DNA from: Pseudomonas cavernicola
GTDB lineage: Bacteria; Pseudomonadota; Gammaproteobacteria; Pseudomonadales; Pseudomonadaceae
Direction: 5' to 3'
Length of the DNA: 64,000 nt
NCBI RefSeq assembly: GCF_003596405.1
Contig: NZ_QYUR01000008.1
Location: 310,001-374,000, forward strand
The position numbers were made by a program, and so were the translations under genes. The stretch's first letter is position 1; the number at the start of each line of letters is the position of its first letter. Below the pieces are notes generated by a model. The model searched no databases, was not told the DNA's origin, and saw nothing but the letters and a program-made list of their open reading frames with translations. Below, piece by piece: positions 34,554-44,625 of this stretch.

Positions 34554-35894
34554 ATGCGAAAAATCGACGTACATGAGGTAATCGACAACGCGCGCTTTAG
34601 CCGCTTCCACTGGATGGTGATGTGCTGGTGCGCGCTGCTGCTGATCTTCGACGGCTACGACTTGTTCATCTACGGCGTGGTCCTGCCGGTGCTGATGAAG
34701 GAGTGGGGCATGACCCCGCTGCAGGCCGGCGCCCTCGGCAGCTACGCGCTGTTCGGCATGATGTTCGGTGCCCTGGCGTTTGGCAGCCTGGCCGACAAGA
34801 TCGGCCGCAAGAAGGGCATCGCCATCTGCTTCGCGCTGTTCAGCAGTGCCACCATCGTCAACGGCTTCGCCAGCAATCCCACCGAGTTCGGCATCTGCCG
34901 CTTTCTCGCTGGCCTCGGCTGCGGCGGCCTGATGCCCAACGCGGTGGCGCTGATGAACGAGTACGCGCCGAAGAAACTGCGCAGCACCCTGGTCGCCATC
35001 ATGTTCAGCGGCTACTCGCTGGGCGGCATGCTGTCCGCCGGTGTGGGCATCTACATGCTGCCGCGCTTCGGCTGGGAGGCGATGTTCTTCGCCGCCGCGG
35101 TGCCGCTGCTGCTGTTGCCGCTGATCCTCTGGTTCCTGCCCGAGTCGGTCGGCTTCCTGCTGCGCCAGGGGCGTACCGCGCAGGCGCGCGCCATCCTCAA
35201 CCGCGTCGATGACAGCCGTGCACTGCAGGCCGACGACGTGCTGGAAATGAGCGACACCAAGGGCAAGGGCGTGGCCGTGCTGGAGCTGTTCCGCGACGGC
35301 CGCGCGGTGCGGACCCTGTCGATCTGGGTGGCGTTCTTCTGCTGCCTGCTGATGGTCTACGCGCTGAGTTCCTGGCTGCCGAAGCTGATGGCCAACGCCG
35401 GCTACAGCCTGGGTTCGAGCCTGTCGTTCCTGCTCGCGCTGAACTTCGGCGGCATGTTCGGCGCCATCTTCGGCGGCTGGCTGGGCGACCGCTTCAACCT
35501 GCCGCGTGTGGTGGCGGCATTCTTCGTCACCGCCGCCGTGTCGATCAGCCTGCTCGGCTTCAACAGTCCGACGCCGCTGCTCTACCTGCTGATCTTCGTC
35601 GCCGGCGCCACCACCATCGGCACGCAGATCCTGTTGTACGCCGGTGCTGCGCAGCTCTACGGCCTGTCCATCCGCTCCACCGGCCTCGGCTGGGCCTCGG
35701 GCATCGGCCGCAACGGCGCCATCGTCGGCCCGCTGCTCGGCGGCGCGCTGCTCGGCATCAACCTGCCGCTGCAACTCAACTTCATGGCCTTCGCCGTGCC
35801 CGGCGCCGTCGCCGCCCTGGCGATGCTGGTGTACAGCCTCAGCGAGCGGCGCAGCCAGCCGGCGTCCGCGCCGCTGCTGGCGGCCAAGGCCTGA
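34554..35894 (+). CDS. benK: Benzoate MFS transporter BenK
   Basis: A 446-residue 12-helix aromatic-acid:H+ symporter, start MRKIDVHEVIDNARFSRFHW with AGAGAG upstream. AAHS-family motifs: LLLIFDGYDLFIYGVVLPVLMKEW with the essential Asp in TM1, loop 2-3 GSLADKIGRKKG, FLAGLGCGGLMPNAVALMNEY, and the GWLGDRFNLPR loop 8-9. Close to BenK/PcaK; position in the ben operon supports benzoate. Confidence 0.92.
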   Translation: MRKIDVHEVIDNARFSRFHWMVMCWCALLLIFDGYDLFIYGVVLPVLMKEWGMTPLQAGALGSYALFGMMFGALAFGSLADKIGRKKGIAICFALFSSATIVNGFASNPTEFGICRFLAGLGCGGLMPNAVALMNEYAPKKLRSTLVAIMFSGYSLGGMLSAGVGIYMLPRFGWEAMFFAAAVPLLLLPLILWFLPESVGFLLRQGRTAQARAILNRVDDSRALQADDVLEMSDTKGKGVAVLELFRDGRAVRTLSIWVAFFCCLLMVYALSSWLPKLMANAGYSLGSSLSFLLALNFGGMFGAIFGGWLGDRFNLPRVVAAFFVTAAVSISLLGFNSPTPLLYLLIFVAGATTIGTQILLYAGAAQLYGLSIRSTGLGWASGIGRNGAIVGPLLGGALLGINLPLQLNFMAFAVPGAVAALAMLVYSLSERRSQPASAPLLAAKA

Positions 35895-35922
35895 GTCCGA
35901 TACCTAAAACTGGAAGATTGAA

Positions 35923-37044
35923 ATGAGCCAAGTCCTGATCGAAAGCCTCTCGGCGATCATCGTCGATCTGCCGACCATCCGCCCGCACAAGCTGGCGATG
36001 CACACCATGCAGAACCAGACCCTGGTAATCATCCGCATTCGTTGCGCCGACGGTATCGAAGGCATTGGCGAGGCCACCACCATCGGCGGCCTGTCCTACG
36101 GCAATGAAAGCCCGGACAGCATCAAGACCAACCTCGATTGCCACTTCGCGCCGCTGCTGATCGGCCAGGACGCCAGCAACATCAACGCCGCCATGCTGCG
36201 CCTGGACAAGGTCATCAAGGGCAACACCTTCGCCAAGTCCGGTGTCGAGAGCGCGCTGCTGGACGCTCAAGGCAAACGCCTCGGCCTGCCGGTCAGCGAA
36301 CTGCTCGGCGGCCGTGTGCGTGACAGCCTGGAAGTGGCCTGGACCTTGGCCAGCGGCGATACCGCCAAGGACATCGCCGAAGCCGAACACATGCTCGACA
36401 TCCGCCGCCATCGCATCTTCAAACTGAAGATCGGCGCCAATGAAGTGAGCCAGGATTTGGCCCACGTGGTCGCGATCAAGAAGGCTCTCGGCGATCGCGC
36501 CAGCGTGCGCGTCGACGTCAACCAGTACTGGGACGAAGCAGTCGCCATCCGCGCCTGCCAAGTGCTCGGCGACAACGGTATCGACCTGATCGAACAGCCG
36601 ATTTCACGCCACAACCGCAGTGGTCAGGTGCGCCTGAACCAGCGCAGCCCGGCGCCGATCATGGCCGACGAATCGATCGAATGCGTAGAGGATGCCTTCA
36701 GCCTGGCGGCCGATGGCGCGGCCTCGGTGTTCGCCCTGAAGATCGCCAAGAACGGCGGCCCGCGCGCCGTGCTGCGTACCGCTGCGATCGCCGAAGCGGC
36801 CGGAATCGGCCTGTACGGCGGCACCATGCTCGAGGGCAGCGTCGGCACCCTGGCGTCGGCGCACGCCTTCGTCACCTTGAACAAGCTGACCTGGGACACC
36901 GAACTGTTCGGCCCGCTGCTGCTGACCGAAGACATCGTTACCACGCCGCTGGTGTACCGCGACTTTCAGCTGGAAGTCCCGATACTGCCGGGCCTTGGCC
37001 TGGCCATCGACGAAGAGCGCTTGGCGTTCTTTCGCCGCAAGTAA
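35923..37044 (+). CDS. catB: Muconate cycloisomerase CatB
   Basis: A 373-residue enolase-superfamily enzyme. The acid/base Lys is in FKLKIGANE (Lys-x-Lys, ~167-169). Metal ligands Asp/Glu/Asp lie in VRVDVNQYW, DLIEQPISRHN and IMADESIE; the second Lys is in VFALKIAKNGG; the Glu pocket is in GTMLEGSVGTLAS. It cyclises cis,cis-muconate to muconolactone. It begins 28 bp after benK on the same strand, unusually without its own divergent catR. Confidence 0.95.
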   Translation: MSQVLIESLSAIIVDLPTIRPHKLAMHTMQNQTLVIIRIRCADGIEGIGEATTIGGLSYGNESPDSIKTNLDCHFAPLLIGQDASNINAAMLRLDKVIKGNTFAKSGVESALLDAQGKRLGLPVSELLGGRVRDSLEVAWTLASGDTAKDIAEAEHMLDIRRHRIFKLKIGANEVSQDLAHVVAIKKALGDRASVRVDVNQYWDEAVAIRACQVLGDNGIDLIEQPISRHNRSGQVRLNQRSPAPIMADESIECVEDAFSLAADGAASVFALKIAKNGGPRAVLRTAAIAEAAGIGLYGGTMLEGSVGTLASAHAFVTLNKLTWDTELFGPLLLTEDIVTTPLVYRDFQLEVPILPGLGLAIDEERLAFFRRK

Positions 37045-37068
37045 CCCTCAGCACAGGAGCAAAAGCCG

Positions 37069-37359
37069 ATGCTGTTCCACGTAAAGATGACCGTGAAAAT
37101 CCCGCTCGACATGAACCCCGAGCAGGCCGCCCAACTCAAGGCCGATGAGAAGGCCCTGGCCCAACGCCTGCAAAGCGAAGGCACCTGGCGCCATCTGTGG
37201 CGCATCGCTGGGCACTACGCCAACTACAGCGTGTTCGACCTGCCGAGCGTCGAGGCGCTGCACGACACCCTGCTGCAGCTGCCGCTGTTCCCCTACATGG
37301 ACATCGAGATCGACGGCCTGTGCCGGCACCCGTCGTCGATCCATGCCGATGACCGCTGA
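37069..37359 (+). CDS. catC: Muconolactone isomerase CatC
   Basis: A 96-residue protein (MLFHVKMTVKIPLDM...) with the CatC signature WRHLWRIAGHYANYSVFDLPSVEALHDTLLQLPLFPYMDIEI. Decameric enzyme making beta-ketoadipate enol-lactone. AGGAG precedes the ATG; 24 bp after catB. Confidence 0.96.
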   Translation: MLFHVKMTVKIPLDMNPEQAAQLKADEKALAQRLQSEGTWRHLWRIAGHYANYSVFDLPSVEALHDTLLQLPLFPYMDIEIDGLCRHPSSIHADDR

Positions 37360-37411
37360 GCCGGCGATGCCCGCGACTCACCAGCGATAACAACAATTCG
37401 AGGTAACCATC

Positions 37412-38344
37412 ATGACCGTGAAGATTTCCCAGACTGCCGAGATCCAGAAGTTCTTCGAAGAAGCCAGCGGCTTCGGCAACGACAACGGCAGCCCGCGCCT
37501 GAAGCAGATCATCCTGCGCATCCTCAACGACAGCGCGAAGATCATCGAAGACCTGGAAATCAGCGACGAAGAATTCTGGAAGGCAGTGGACTACCTCAAC
37601 CGTCTCGGCGGTCGCAACGAAGCCGGCCTGCTGGTCGCCGGCCTTGGCATCGAGCACTTCCTCGACCTGCTGCAGGACGCCAAGGACGAACAGGCCGATC
37701 TCACCGGTGGCACCCCGCGCACCATCGAAGGCCCGCTGTACGTGGCCGGCGCACCGATCTGCCAGGGCGAAGCGCGCCTGGATGACGGCAGCGAGGAGGG
37801 CGTCGCCACTGTGATGTTCCTCCAGGGCCAGGTGTTCGACCCGCAGGGCAAGCCGCTGGCCGGTGCCACCGTCGACCTGTGGCACGCCAACACCCTGGGC
37901 AACTACTCCTACTTCGACCAGAGCCAGTCCGAGTACAACCTGCGCCGCCGGATCATCACCGACGCCGAAGGCCGCTACCGTGCGCGCAGCATCGTGCCGT
38001 CCGGCTACGGTTGCTCGCCGGATGGCCCGACCCAGGAAGTGCTCAATCAGCTCGGTCGTCACGGCCAGCGTCCGGCGCACATCCACTTCTTCATCTCGGC
38101 CCCGGGCTACCGCCACCTGACCACCCAGATCAACCTGGCGGGTGATCAGTACCTGTGGGACGACTTCGCCTACGCCACCCGTGATGGCCTGGTCGGCGAT
38201 ATCCACTTCGTCGAAGACGCTGCCGCCGCCCGTGCCCGCGGTATCGAAGGGCGTTTCGCCGAGCTGGACTTCGACTTCCAGCTGCAAACTGCTCCGGCTC
38301 CGGTCGAGCAAGCGCGCAGCAAGCGGCCGCGCGCCCTGCAGTAA
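37412..38344 (+). CDS. catA: Catechol 1,2-dioxygenase CatA
   Basis: A 310-residue intradiol dioxygenase. An N-terminal helical linker domain holds the dimer (1-105). The catalytic barrel starts at TIEGPLYVAGAP. The Fe(III) ligands are the two Tyr in DLWHANTLGNYSYFDQ and VPSGYGCSPDGPTQ and the two His in RPAHIHFFISAPG. It opens catechol to cis,cis-muconate. Last gene of catBCA; a strong terminator follows 9 bp after the stop. Confidence 0.96.
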   Translation: MTVKISQTAEIQKFFEEASGFGNDNGSPRLKQIILRILNDSAKIIEDLEISDEEFWKAVDYLNRLGGRNEAGLLVAGLGIEHFLDLLQDAKDEQADLTGGTPRTIEGPLYVAGAPICQGEARLDDGSEEGVATVMFLQGQVFDPQGKPLAGATVDLWHANTLGNYSYFDQSQSEYNLRRRIITDAEGRYRARSIVPSGYGCSPDGPTQEVLNQLGRHGQRPAHIHFFISAPGYRHLTTQINLAGDQYLWDDFAYATRDGLVGDIHFVEDAAAARARGIEGRFAELDFDFQLQTAPAPVEQARSKRPRALQ

Positions 38345-38352
38345 GCCTGAGC

Positions 38353-38393
38353 TGAACCGCGGACTTGCCTGTGCCGGGCAAGTCCGCGGTTCA
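38353..38393 (+). terminator. Strong hairpin terminator after catA
   Basis: TGAACCGCGGACTTGCC (38353-38369) pairs perfectly with GGCAAGTCCGCGGTTCA (38377-38393), a 17-bp stem with a 7-base loop. The U-tract is poor (acaaatt), but the stem is very stable. It ends the ben-cat transcript and separates benE. Confidence 0.8.
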
Positions 38394-38460
38394 ACAAATT
38401 GACTAAAAGAGCGTTTCCGGGCGTGGCCCGAGGAGTGCCGTTCGAGCTTCGCGAGGCCCG

Positions 38461-39690
38461 ATGAAAGAATTGCTAAGAGACTTTTCGTTATCGGCGGCGG
38501 TTGCGGGATTCATTGCAACGGTCATTTCCTATGCCGGTCCGTTGGTCATCATCTTTCAGGCGGCTAAAACGGCCAATCTTCCCCATGACGTGTTGTCCTC
38601 CTGGGTCTGGGCCATTTCCATCGGCAGCGGGGTGCTGGGCATCGTCCTGAGCATGCGCTTCAAGGTCCCGGTGATCATCGCCTGGTCGGCCCCCGGCTCG
38701 GCCTTGCTGGTGGCGCTATTGCCGTCGATCAGCCTCAACGAGGCGATTGGCGCCTACATCATTTCCAGTTTGATCATCCTGGTGGTCGGCTTTTCCGGCG
38801 CCTTCGACAAGATCATCAGCAAACTGCCGGCCGCGATTTCCGCGGCGATGCTGGCGGGCATTCTGTTCAGCTTCGGTACCCAGTTGTTCGTGTCGATCAA
38901 GGACAAGCCGTTCATGGTGCTGGCGATGTTCGCCACTTACCTGCTGTGCAAGCGCATGCTGCCGCGCTACGCAGTGCTGGCGGTATTGGTGGTGGGCTGC
39001 CTGATTGCGGCGTTGGCCGGTGAGCTGCACAGCGATGCACTGGTAGTCGGTTTCGCAACGCCGGTGTTCATCAGCCCCGAGTTCAGCTGGCACGCGACCT
39101 TGAACATCGCCTTGCCGCTGGTGATGGTGGCGCTCACCGGCCAGTTCGTGCCGGGCATCGCCGTGCTGCGCAACGCGGGCTACCAGACGCCGGCCAGCCC
39201 GATCATTACCAGCAGCGCGCTGGGCACGCTGTTGTTGGCGCCATTCGGCTGCCATGGCCTCAATCTGGCGGCGATCACCGCAGCCATCTGCACCGGGCGG
39301 GAGTCCCATGAGGACAAGAGCAAGCGTTATGTGGCCGGTGTGGTCGGCGGGTTGTTCTACCTGCTGCTGGGCATCTTCGGTGCAACGCTGGTGTCGGTCT
39401 TCAGTGCCTTCCCCAAGGAGCTGATTGCCGCACTGGCCGGGTTGGCATTGTTCGCCGCGATTGCCGGCGCGCTGGCCGGTTCCATGGCGGTGCCGGAAGA
39501 CCGTGAGGCTGCACTGATCACGTTCCTGGTCACCGCTTCGGGTATGTCTTTCCTGGGTCTGTCGGCGGCTTTCTGGGGGCTGATCTTCGGCCTCGCCGCG
39601 CACCTGCTGCTGACCCTCAACGGAGTCGCGAAACCTACAGCACAGACTGCGCCGCCAGACGCCATGCCAGCCTGGCCCGCGGACAACTAA
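38461..39690 (+). CDS. benE: Benzoate transporter BenE
   Basis: A 409-residue inner-membrane protein of the BenE family with about 12 hydrophobic segments. Family blocks: FIATVISYAGPLVIIFQAA, VWAISIGSGVLGIVLSM, PVIIAWSAPGSALL, AAISAAMLAGILFSFG, PFGCHGLNLAAITAAICTGRESHED. A second benzoate/H+ symporter type beside BenK. GAGG lies 4 bases before the ATG. Confidence 0.93.
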   Translation: MKELLRDFSLSAAVAGFIATVISYAGPLVIIFQAAKTANLPHDVLSSWVWAISIGSGVLGIVLSMRFKVPVIIAWSAPGSALLVALLPSISLNEAIGAYIISSLIILVVGFSGAFDKIISKLPAAISAAMLAGILFSFGTQLFVSIKDKPFMVLAMFATYLLCKRMLPRYAVLAVLVVGCLIAALAGELHSDALVVGFATPVFISPEFSWHATLNIALPLVMVALTGQFVPGIAVLRNAGYQTPASPIITSSALGTLLLAPFGCHGLNLAAITAAICTGRESHEDKSKRYVAGVVGGLFYLLLGIFGATLVSVFSAFPKELIAALAGLALFAAIAGALAGSMAVPEDREAALITFLVTASGMSFLGLSAAFWGLIFGLAAHLLLTLNGVAKPTAQTAPPDAMPAWPADN

Positions 39691-39963
39691 GTGAATGCCA
39701 ACCCTCGAACCAGGTTCGCCAGAGCCGGCAATGAACGATGAACCCAGCTGGGTTTCTGGAGGTGAAACGAAACGTTGAATCTGTGGTACGCGGCAGGCGA
39801 GGGCTGAACCCCCTGTCGAAGAGTGTTTGCAGGTTTGGAGCGATCTGCATACCGGCGCTAATCAATAGATCCCCCCTTGAGTGTTTGCTGCAGCTGCACG
39901 GTTTTCAAAACCGGGCCATGCGGAAGGGGATCGCTTTGTCCCAATAAAAACAAGAGCGACAGC
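39691..39963. other. benE-benF intergenic region
   Basis: No gene. AACCCAGCTGGGTTT (about 39742-39756) is a short perfect palindrome that could end benE transcription, and CGGTTTTCAAAACCG at 39899-39913 is another palindrome 50 bp before benF. I find no TGCA-N6-GGNTA BenR box here. Confidence 0.45.
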
Positions 39964-41244
39964 ATGAAAAACAATGTGAGCATTACCTGTGTGATGGTAT
40001 CGGCTGGCGTGGCCGCTGGTTTTTCCGGGCTGGCTACTGCGGCTGAAGGCAGTTTCATCAAGGATTCGACTGCCACCCTGCAAGCGCGCAATTACTACTT
40101 CAGTCGTGACTTTTCCGACATTGTCGGGCCGAACAAGCAGTCCAAGGCCGAGGAGTGGGCCCAGGGCTTCATCCTCAACGTCAAGTCCGGCTATACCGAC
40201 GGGCCGGTCGGCCTCGGAATCGATGCCATCGGCACTCTGGGTATCAAGCTCGACAGCAGTCCCGACCGGGTCAAGACCGGCTTGCTGCCGCTGCACGGCG
40301 ATGGCAAGTCCGCCGACGAGTACAGCCGCCTGGCCGGTGCGCTGAAGGTCAAGATGTCGAAGACCGAACTGAAGATCGGCGAGCTGCAACCCAACCTGCC
40401 GGTGCTGACCTTCAGCGACATCCGCCTGTTGCCGCCGAGCTACCAAGGGGCCAGCCTGGTTTCCAGCGAAATCGACGGCCTGACTCTGAATGCCGGCCAG
40501 TTGCGCTCTACCAGCCTGCGCGACTCCAGCAACGATCAGGAGATGTACGCCCTGATCAACGACCCGATCAACCCGCGGCGCATCGCCAACATTACCTCCG
40601 ATCGCTTCAACTACGCGGGGGCGGATTACACCTTCAACGACAAACGCACCACAGTCGGCATCTGGCAGGCGCAGCTGCAGGACATCTATCAACAGCGTTT
40701 CTACAGTCTCAAACATGTCGAACCGTTCGGCGACTGGAAGCTCGGCGCCAATCTGGGCTTCTACGACTCGCAGGACGATGGCCAGAGCAAGGCCGGCAGC
40801 CTGGACAACCGCGCGTTCTTCTCGCTGCTATCCGCAGCGCATGGCGGCCACACCTTCTATCTGGGTTATCAGGACATCAGTGGCAGAGACGGTTTCCTAC
40901 GCATCGGCGACAACATCTCGCCGCTCGGCAACGAGGTGCCAACCTTCGAGTTCGCCGCCCCGGACGAACGTTCCTGGCAGGTGCGTCACGACTACAACTT
41001 CGCCGCTCTCGGCATACCCGGTCTGGTCACCACCGTGCGCTACATCAACGGCGACAACGTCAGCACCGGGCGGGGCTTCGAGGGTAAGGACTGGGAGCGC
41101 GACCTGGATATCGGCTACGCCATCCAGAGCGGCCCGTTGAAGGACCTCGGGGTGCGCATACGCAACGTTACCGCGCGCTCCAACTACCGCACCGATATCG
41201 ACGAGAACCGCTTGATCCTCAGCTACACCTGGGTCCTGTTCTGA
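39964..41244 (+). CDS. benF: OprD-family porin, probable benzoate channel BenF
   Basis: A 426-residue outer-membrane porin from the internal ATG ([19 protein letters not shown], signal peptide ending ATA-AEG). OprD/OpdK-type blocks: [73 protein letters not shown], and terminal [10 protein letters not shown]. The last residue is Phe, as needed for barrel insertion. Adjacent to benE, as in other Pseudomonas ben clusters. Confidence 0.9.
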   Translation: MKNNVSITCVMVSAGVAAGFSGLATAAEGSFIKDSTATLQARNYYFSRDFSDIVGPNKQSKAEEWAQGFILNVKSGYTDGPVGLGIDAIGTLGIKLDSSPDRVKTGLLPLHGDGKSADEYSRLAGALKVKMSKTELKIGELQPNLPVLTFSDIRLLPPSYQGASLVSSEIDGLTLNAGQLRSTSLRDSSNDQEMYALINDPINPRRIANITSDRFNYAGADYTFNDKRTTVGIWQAQLQDIYQQRFYSLKHVEPFGDWKLGANLGFYDSQDDGQSKAGSLDNRAFFSLLSAAHGGHTFYLGYQDISGRDGFLRIGDNISPLGNEVPTFEFAAPDERSWQVRHDYNFAALGIPGLVTTVRYINGDNVSTGRGFEGKDWERDLDIGYAIQSGPLKDLGVRIRNVTARSNYRTDIDENRLILSYTWVLF

Positions 41245-41406
41245 GGGCCGGGCGCGGGAGCCTTGGGGCTGTTGGTGGTTGCTGGCGAATTGATCGACCA
41301 GCTGCGCCAGCAAGCTCGCGCGCGCTGTAGTAAGCGTAATTGAGGTAGCGAGGTGTTGGTGTGACGCAGGGGCGAGCTTTCCTTGATCGTTTGCTGGTCA
41401 AGAATT

Positions 41407-41440
41407 GTTCGATAATCGCACCACTAGTCGATTATCGGAT
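41407..41440. promoter_or_regulatory. PcaR operator at the pcaIJF promoter
   Basis: GTTCGATAATCGCAC (41407-41421) is, as I recall it, identical to the PcaR site in the P. putida pcaIJ promoter. An inverted partner CGATTATCGGAT (41429-41440) follows 10 bp after the core. About 80 bp before pcaI. Confidence 0.88.
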
Positions 41441-41519
41441 TGTTCGAGTTGCAACACGGCGCTACTGTTTTTCCACCCGGCGCATTAACCGCGCCCTGGA
41501 TAACGACACGAGAACCACC

Positions 41520-42368
41520 ATGGCTGAACTTCTGACTCTCCGCGAAGCCGTCGAACGTTTCGTCAGCGACGGCGACACCGTCGCCCTCGAAGGCTTCACC
41601 CACTTGATTCCGACTGCCGCCTCCCACGAGATCATCCGTCAGGGCAAGCAAGACCTGACCCTGGTGCGCATGACCCCCGACCTGGTCTATGACTTGCTGA
41701 TCGGCGCCGGTTGCGCCAAGAAACTGATCTTCTCCTGGGGCGGCAATCCGGGTGTCGGCTCGCTGCACCGTCTGCGCGACGCGGTCGAGAAGGACTGGCC
41801 GCATGCGCTGGAGATCGAGGAGCACAGCCACGCCGACCTCGCCAATTCTTACATCGCCGGGGCATCCGGCCTGCCGTTTGCGGTCCTGCGGGCCTATGCC
41901 GGCTCCGATCTGCCGAAGGTCAATCCGCTGATCAAGTCCGTCACTTGCCCGTTCACCGGCGAAGTGCTGGCGGCCGTGCCGGCGGTACGCCCGGACGTCA
42001 CCGTGATCCACGCGCAGAAGGCCGACCGCAAAGGCAACGTGCTGCTCTGGGGCATCCTCGGCGTGCAGAAGGAAGCGGCCCTGGCGGCCAAGCGCTGCAT
42101 CGTCACAGTGGAAGAAATCGTCGACGACCTGAACGCGCCAATGAACGCCTGCGTCTTACCGACCTGGGCGCTGACCGCGGTCTGCCACGTCCCGGGTGGT
42201 GCGCACCCGTCTTACGCCCATGGCTACTACGAGCGCGACAACCGCTTCTATCAAGCCTGGGACCCGATTGCCCGTGACCGCGAAAGCTTCAGCGCCTGGA
42301 TCGACGAATACATCCGTGGCACCGCAGATTTCGCCGCCTTCCAATCCAAACTCGCGGAGGCCAAATAA
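41520..42368 (+). CDS. pcaI: 3-oxoadipate CoA-transferase subunit A, PcaI
   Basis: A 282-residue class I CoA-transferase alpha subunit. The start MAELLTLREAVERF follows the PcaR operator; the longer frame upstream spans the promoter. Motifs: VALEGFTHLIPTAASHEI, LIFSWGGNPGVGSLHRLRDAVE, HSHADLANSYIAGASGLPFAVLR, and CPFTGEVLAAVPAV...HAQKADRKGN. It transfers CoA from succinyl-CoA to beta-ketoadipate with PcaJ. The stop overlaps the pcaJ ATG. Confidence 0.95.
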   Translation: MAELLTLREAVERFVSDGDTVALEGFTHLIPTAASHEIIRQGKQDLTLVRMTPDLVYDLLIGAGCAKKLIFSWGGNPGVGSLHRLRDAVEKDWPHALEIEEHSHADLANSYIAGASGLPFAVLRAYAGSDLPKVNPLIKSVTCPFTGEVLAAVPAVRPDVTVIHAQKADRKGNVLLWGILGVQKEAALAAKRCIVTVEEIVDDLNAPMNACVLPTWALTAVCHVPGGAHPSYAHGYYERDNRFYQAWDPIARDRESFSAWIDEYIRGTADFAAFQSKLAEAK

Positions 42369-43143
42369 TGACTTACTCCACCAATGAAATGATGACCGTG
42401 GCCGCCGCCCGCCGGCTGAAGAATGGCGCGGTCTGCTTCGTCGGCATCGGTCTGCCGTCCAAGGCCGCCAACCTCGCGCGCCTGACGTCTTCGCCGGACG
42501 TGGTGCTGATCTACGAATCCGGTCCGATTGGCGCCAAACCGAGTGTGCTGCCGCTGTCCATCGGTGACGGCGAGCTGGCCGAAACCGCCGACACCGTGGT
42601 GCCGACCGGCGAAATCTTCCGCTACTGGTTGCAAGGCGGGCGCATCGACATGGGCTTCCTCGGCGCTGCCCAGGTCGACAAGTACGGCAACATCAACACC
42701 ACCGTGATCGGTGACTACCACAAACCGAAAGTGCGTCTGCCGGGCGCGGGTGGTGCTCCGGAGATCGCCGGTTCGGCCAAGCAGGTGCTGATCATCCTCA
42801 AGCAGTCGCACCGTACCTTCGTCGACAAGCTGGCCTTCATCACCTCGGTCGGTCATGGCGAGGGCGGCGATTCGCGCAAGCGCCTCGGCCTGCCGGGCGC
42901 CGGGCCGGTCGGCATCATCACCGACCTGTGCATCATGGAGCCGGAGGAGGGCAGCAACGAGTTCATCGTTACTGCGCTGCATCCAGGCGTGACCCGCGAG
43001 CAGGTGATCGAAGCCACCGGCTGGCAGATCCGCTTTGCCGAAGCCGTGGCGGTAAGCGAAGTACCCAGCGAGGTCGAACTGACCGCGCTGCGTGCGCTGG
43101 AAGCTCGCACCGCCGCCGCCCACGGACAACTGGGAGGTGAAGA

Positions 43144-43147
<4 letters not shown>
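42368..43147 (+). CDS. pcaJ: 3-oxoadipate CoA-transferase subunit B, PcaJ
   Basis: A 259-residue beta subunit: [20 protein letters not shown], and the conserved active-site region with the nucleophilic Glu in [11 protein letters not shown]. Also [21 protein letters not shown] and [15 protein letters not shown]. One-base overlap with pcaI, 4-bp overlap with pcaF. Confidence 0.95.
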
Positions 43148-44349
<1,202 letters not shown>

Positions 44350-44364
44350 CCGGCGTTTAGACCC

Positions 44365-44444
44365 GTAGGCTGGGTTAGTCGCGAAGCGGCGTAACCCACC
44401 GTTGGCGCTGTTGGCGGGTTACGCCTTTGGCTAACCCGCCCTAC
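44365..44444. repeat. GTAGGCTGGGT-type palindromic repeat, copy 3
   Basis: GTAGGCTGGGTTAGTCGCG...GGCTAACCCGCCCTAC is a diverged member of the family, with inner pair GTAACCCACC/GCGGGTTAC. It lies 15 bp after pcaF. Confidence 0.7.
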
Positions 44445-44476
44445 GAGACTGCTTTGGGCCAGCATTTTTTGCATAG

Positions 44477-44530
44477 CAGGCTCGTCTGCGATCATCAGGG
44501 TCTCGGAAACCCGATCGGCAGACGAGCCTG
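44477..44530 (+). terminator. Terminator-like hairpin after pcaF
   Basis: CAGGCTCGTCTGC (44477-44489) pairs perfectly with GCAGACGAGCCTG (44518-44530), followed by TTCTT. It separates pcaIJF from pcaBDC. Confidence 0.7.
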
Positions 44531-44625
44531 TTCTTGCAAACCTGTTCATACAAAAGCAGGGCTGGCCGCAAGTGCCACGCTGCATCTATAACAGAACCCA
44601 CTTACTTGATTTCTGGAGCACTGGC

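Noticed and set aside
34521..35774. 417-codon minus-strand frame opposite benK
   Set aside because: Antisense shadow rich in Gln/Ala/His with no recognisable domain; benK is unambiguous.
39691..39963. BenR box before benF
   Set aside because: TGCA occurs, but the required GGNTA at the right spacing does not.
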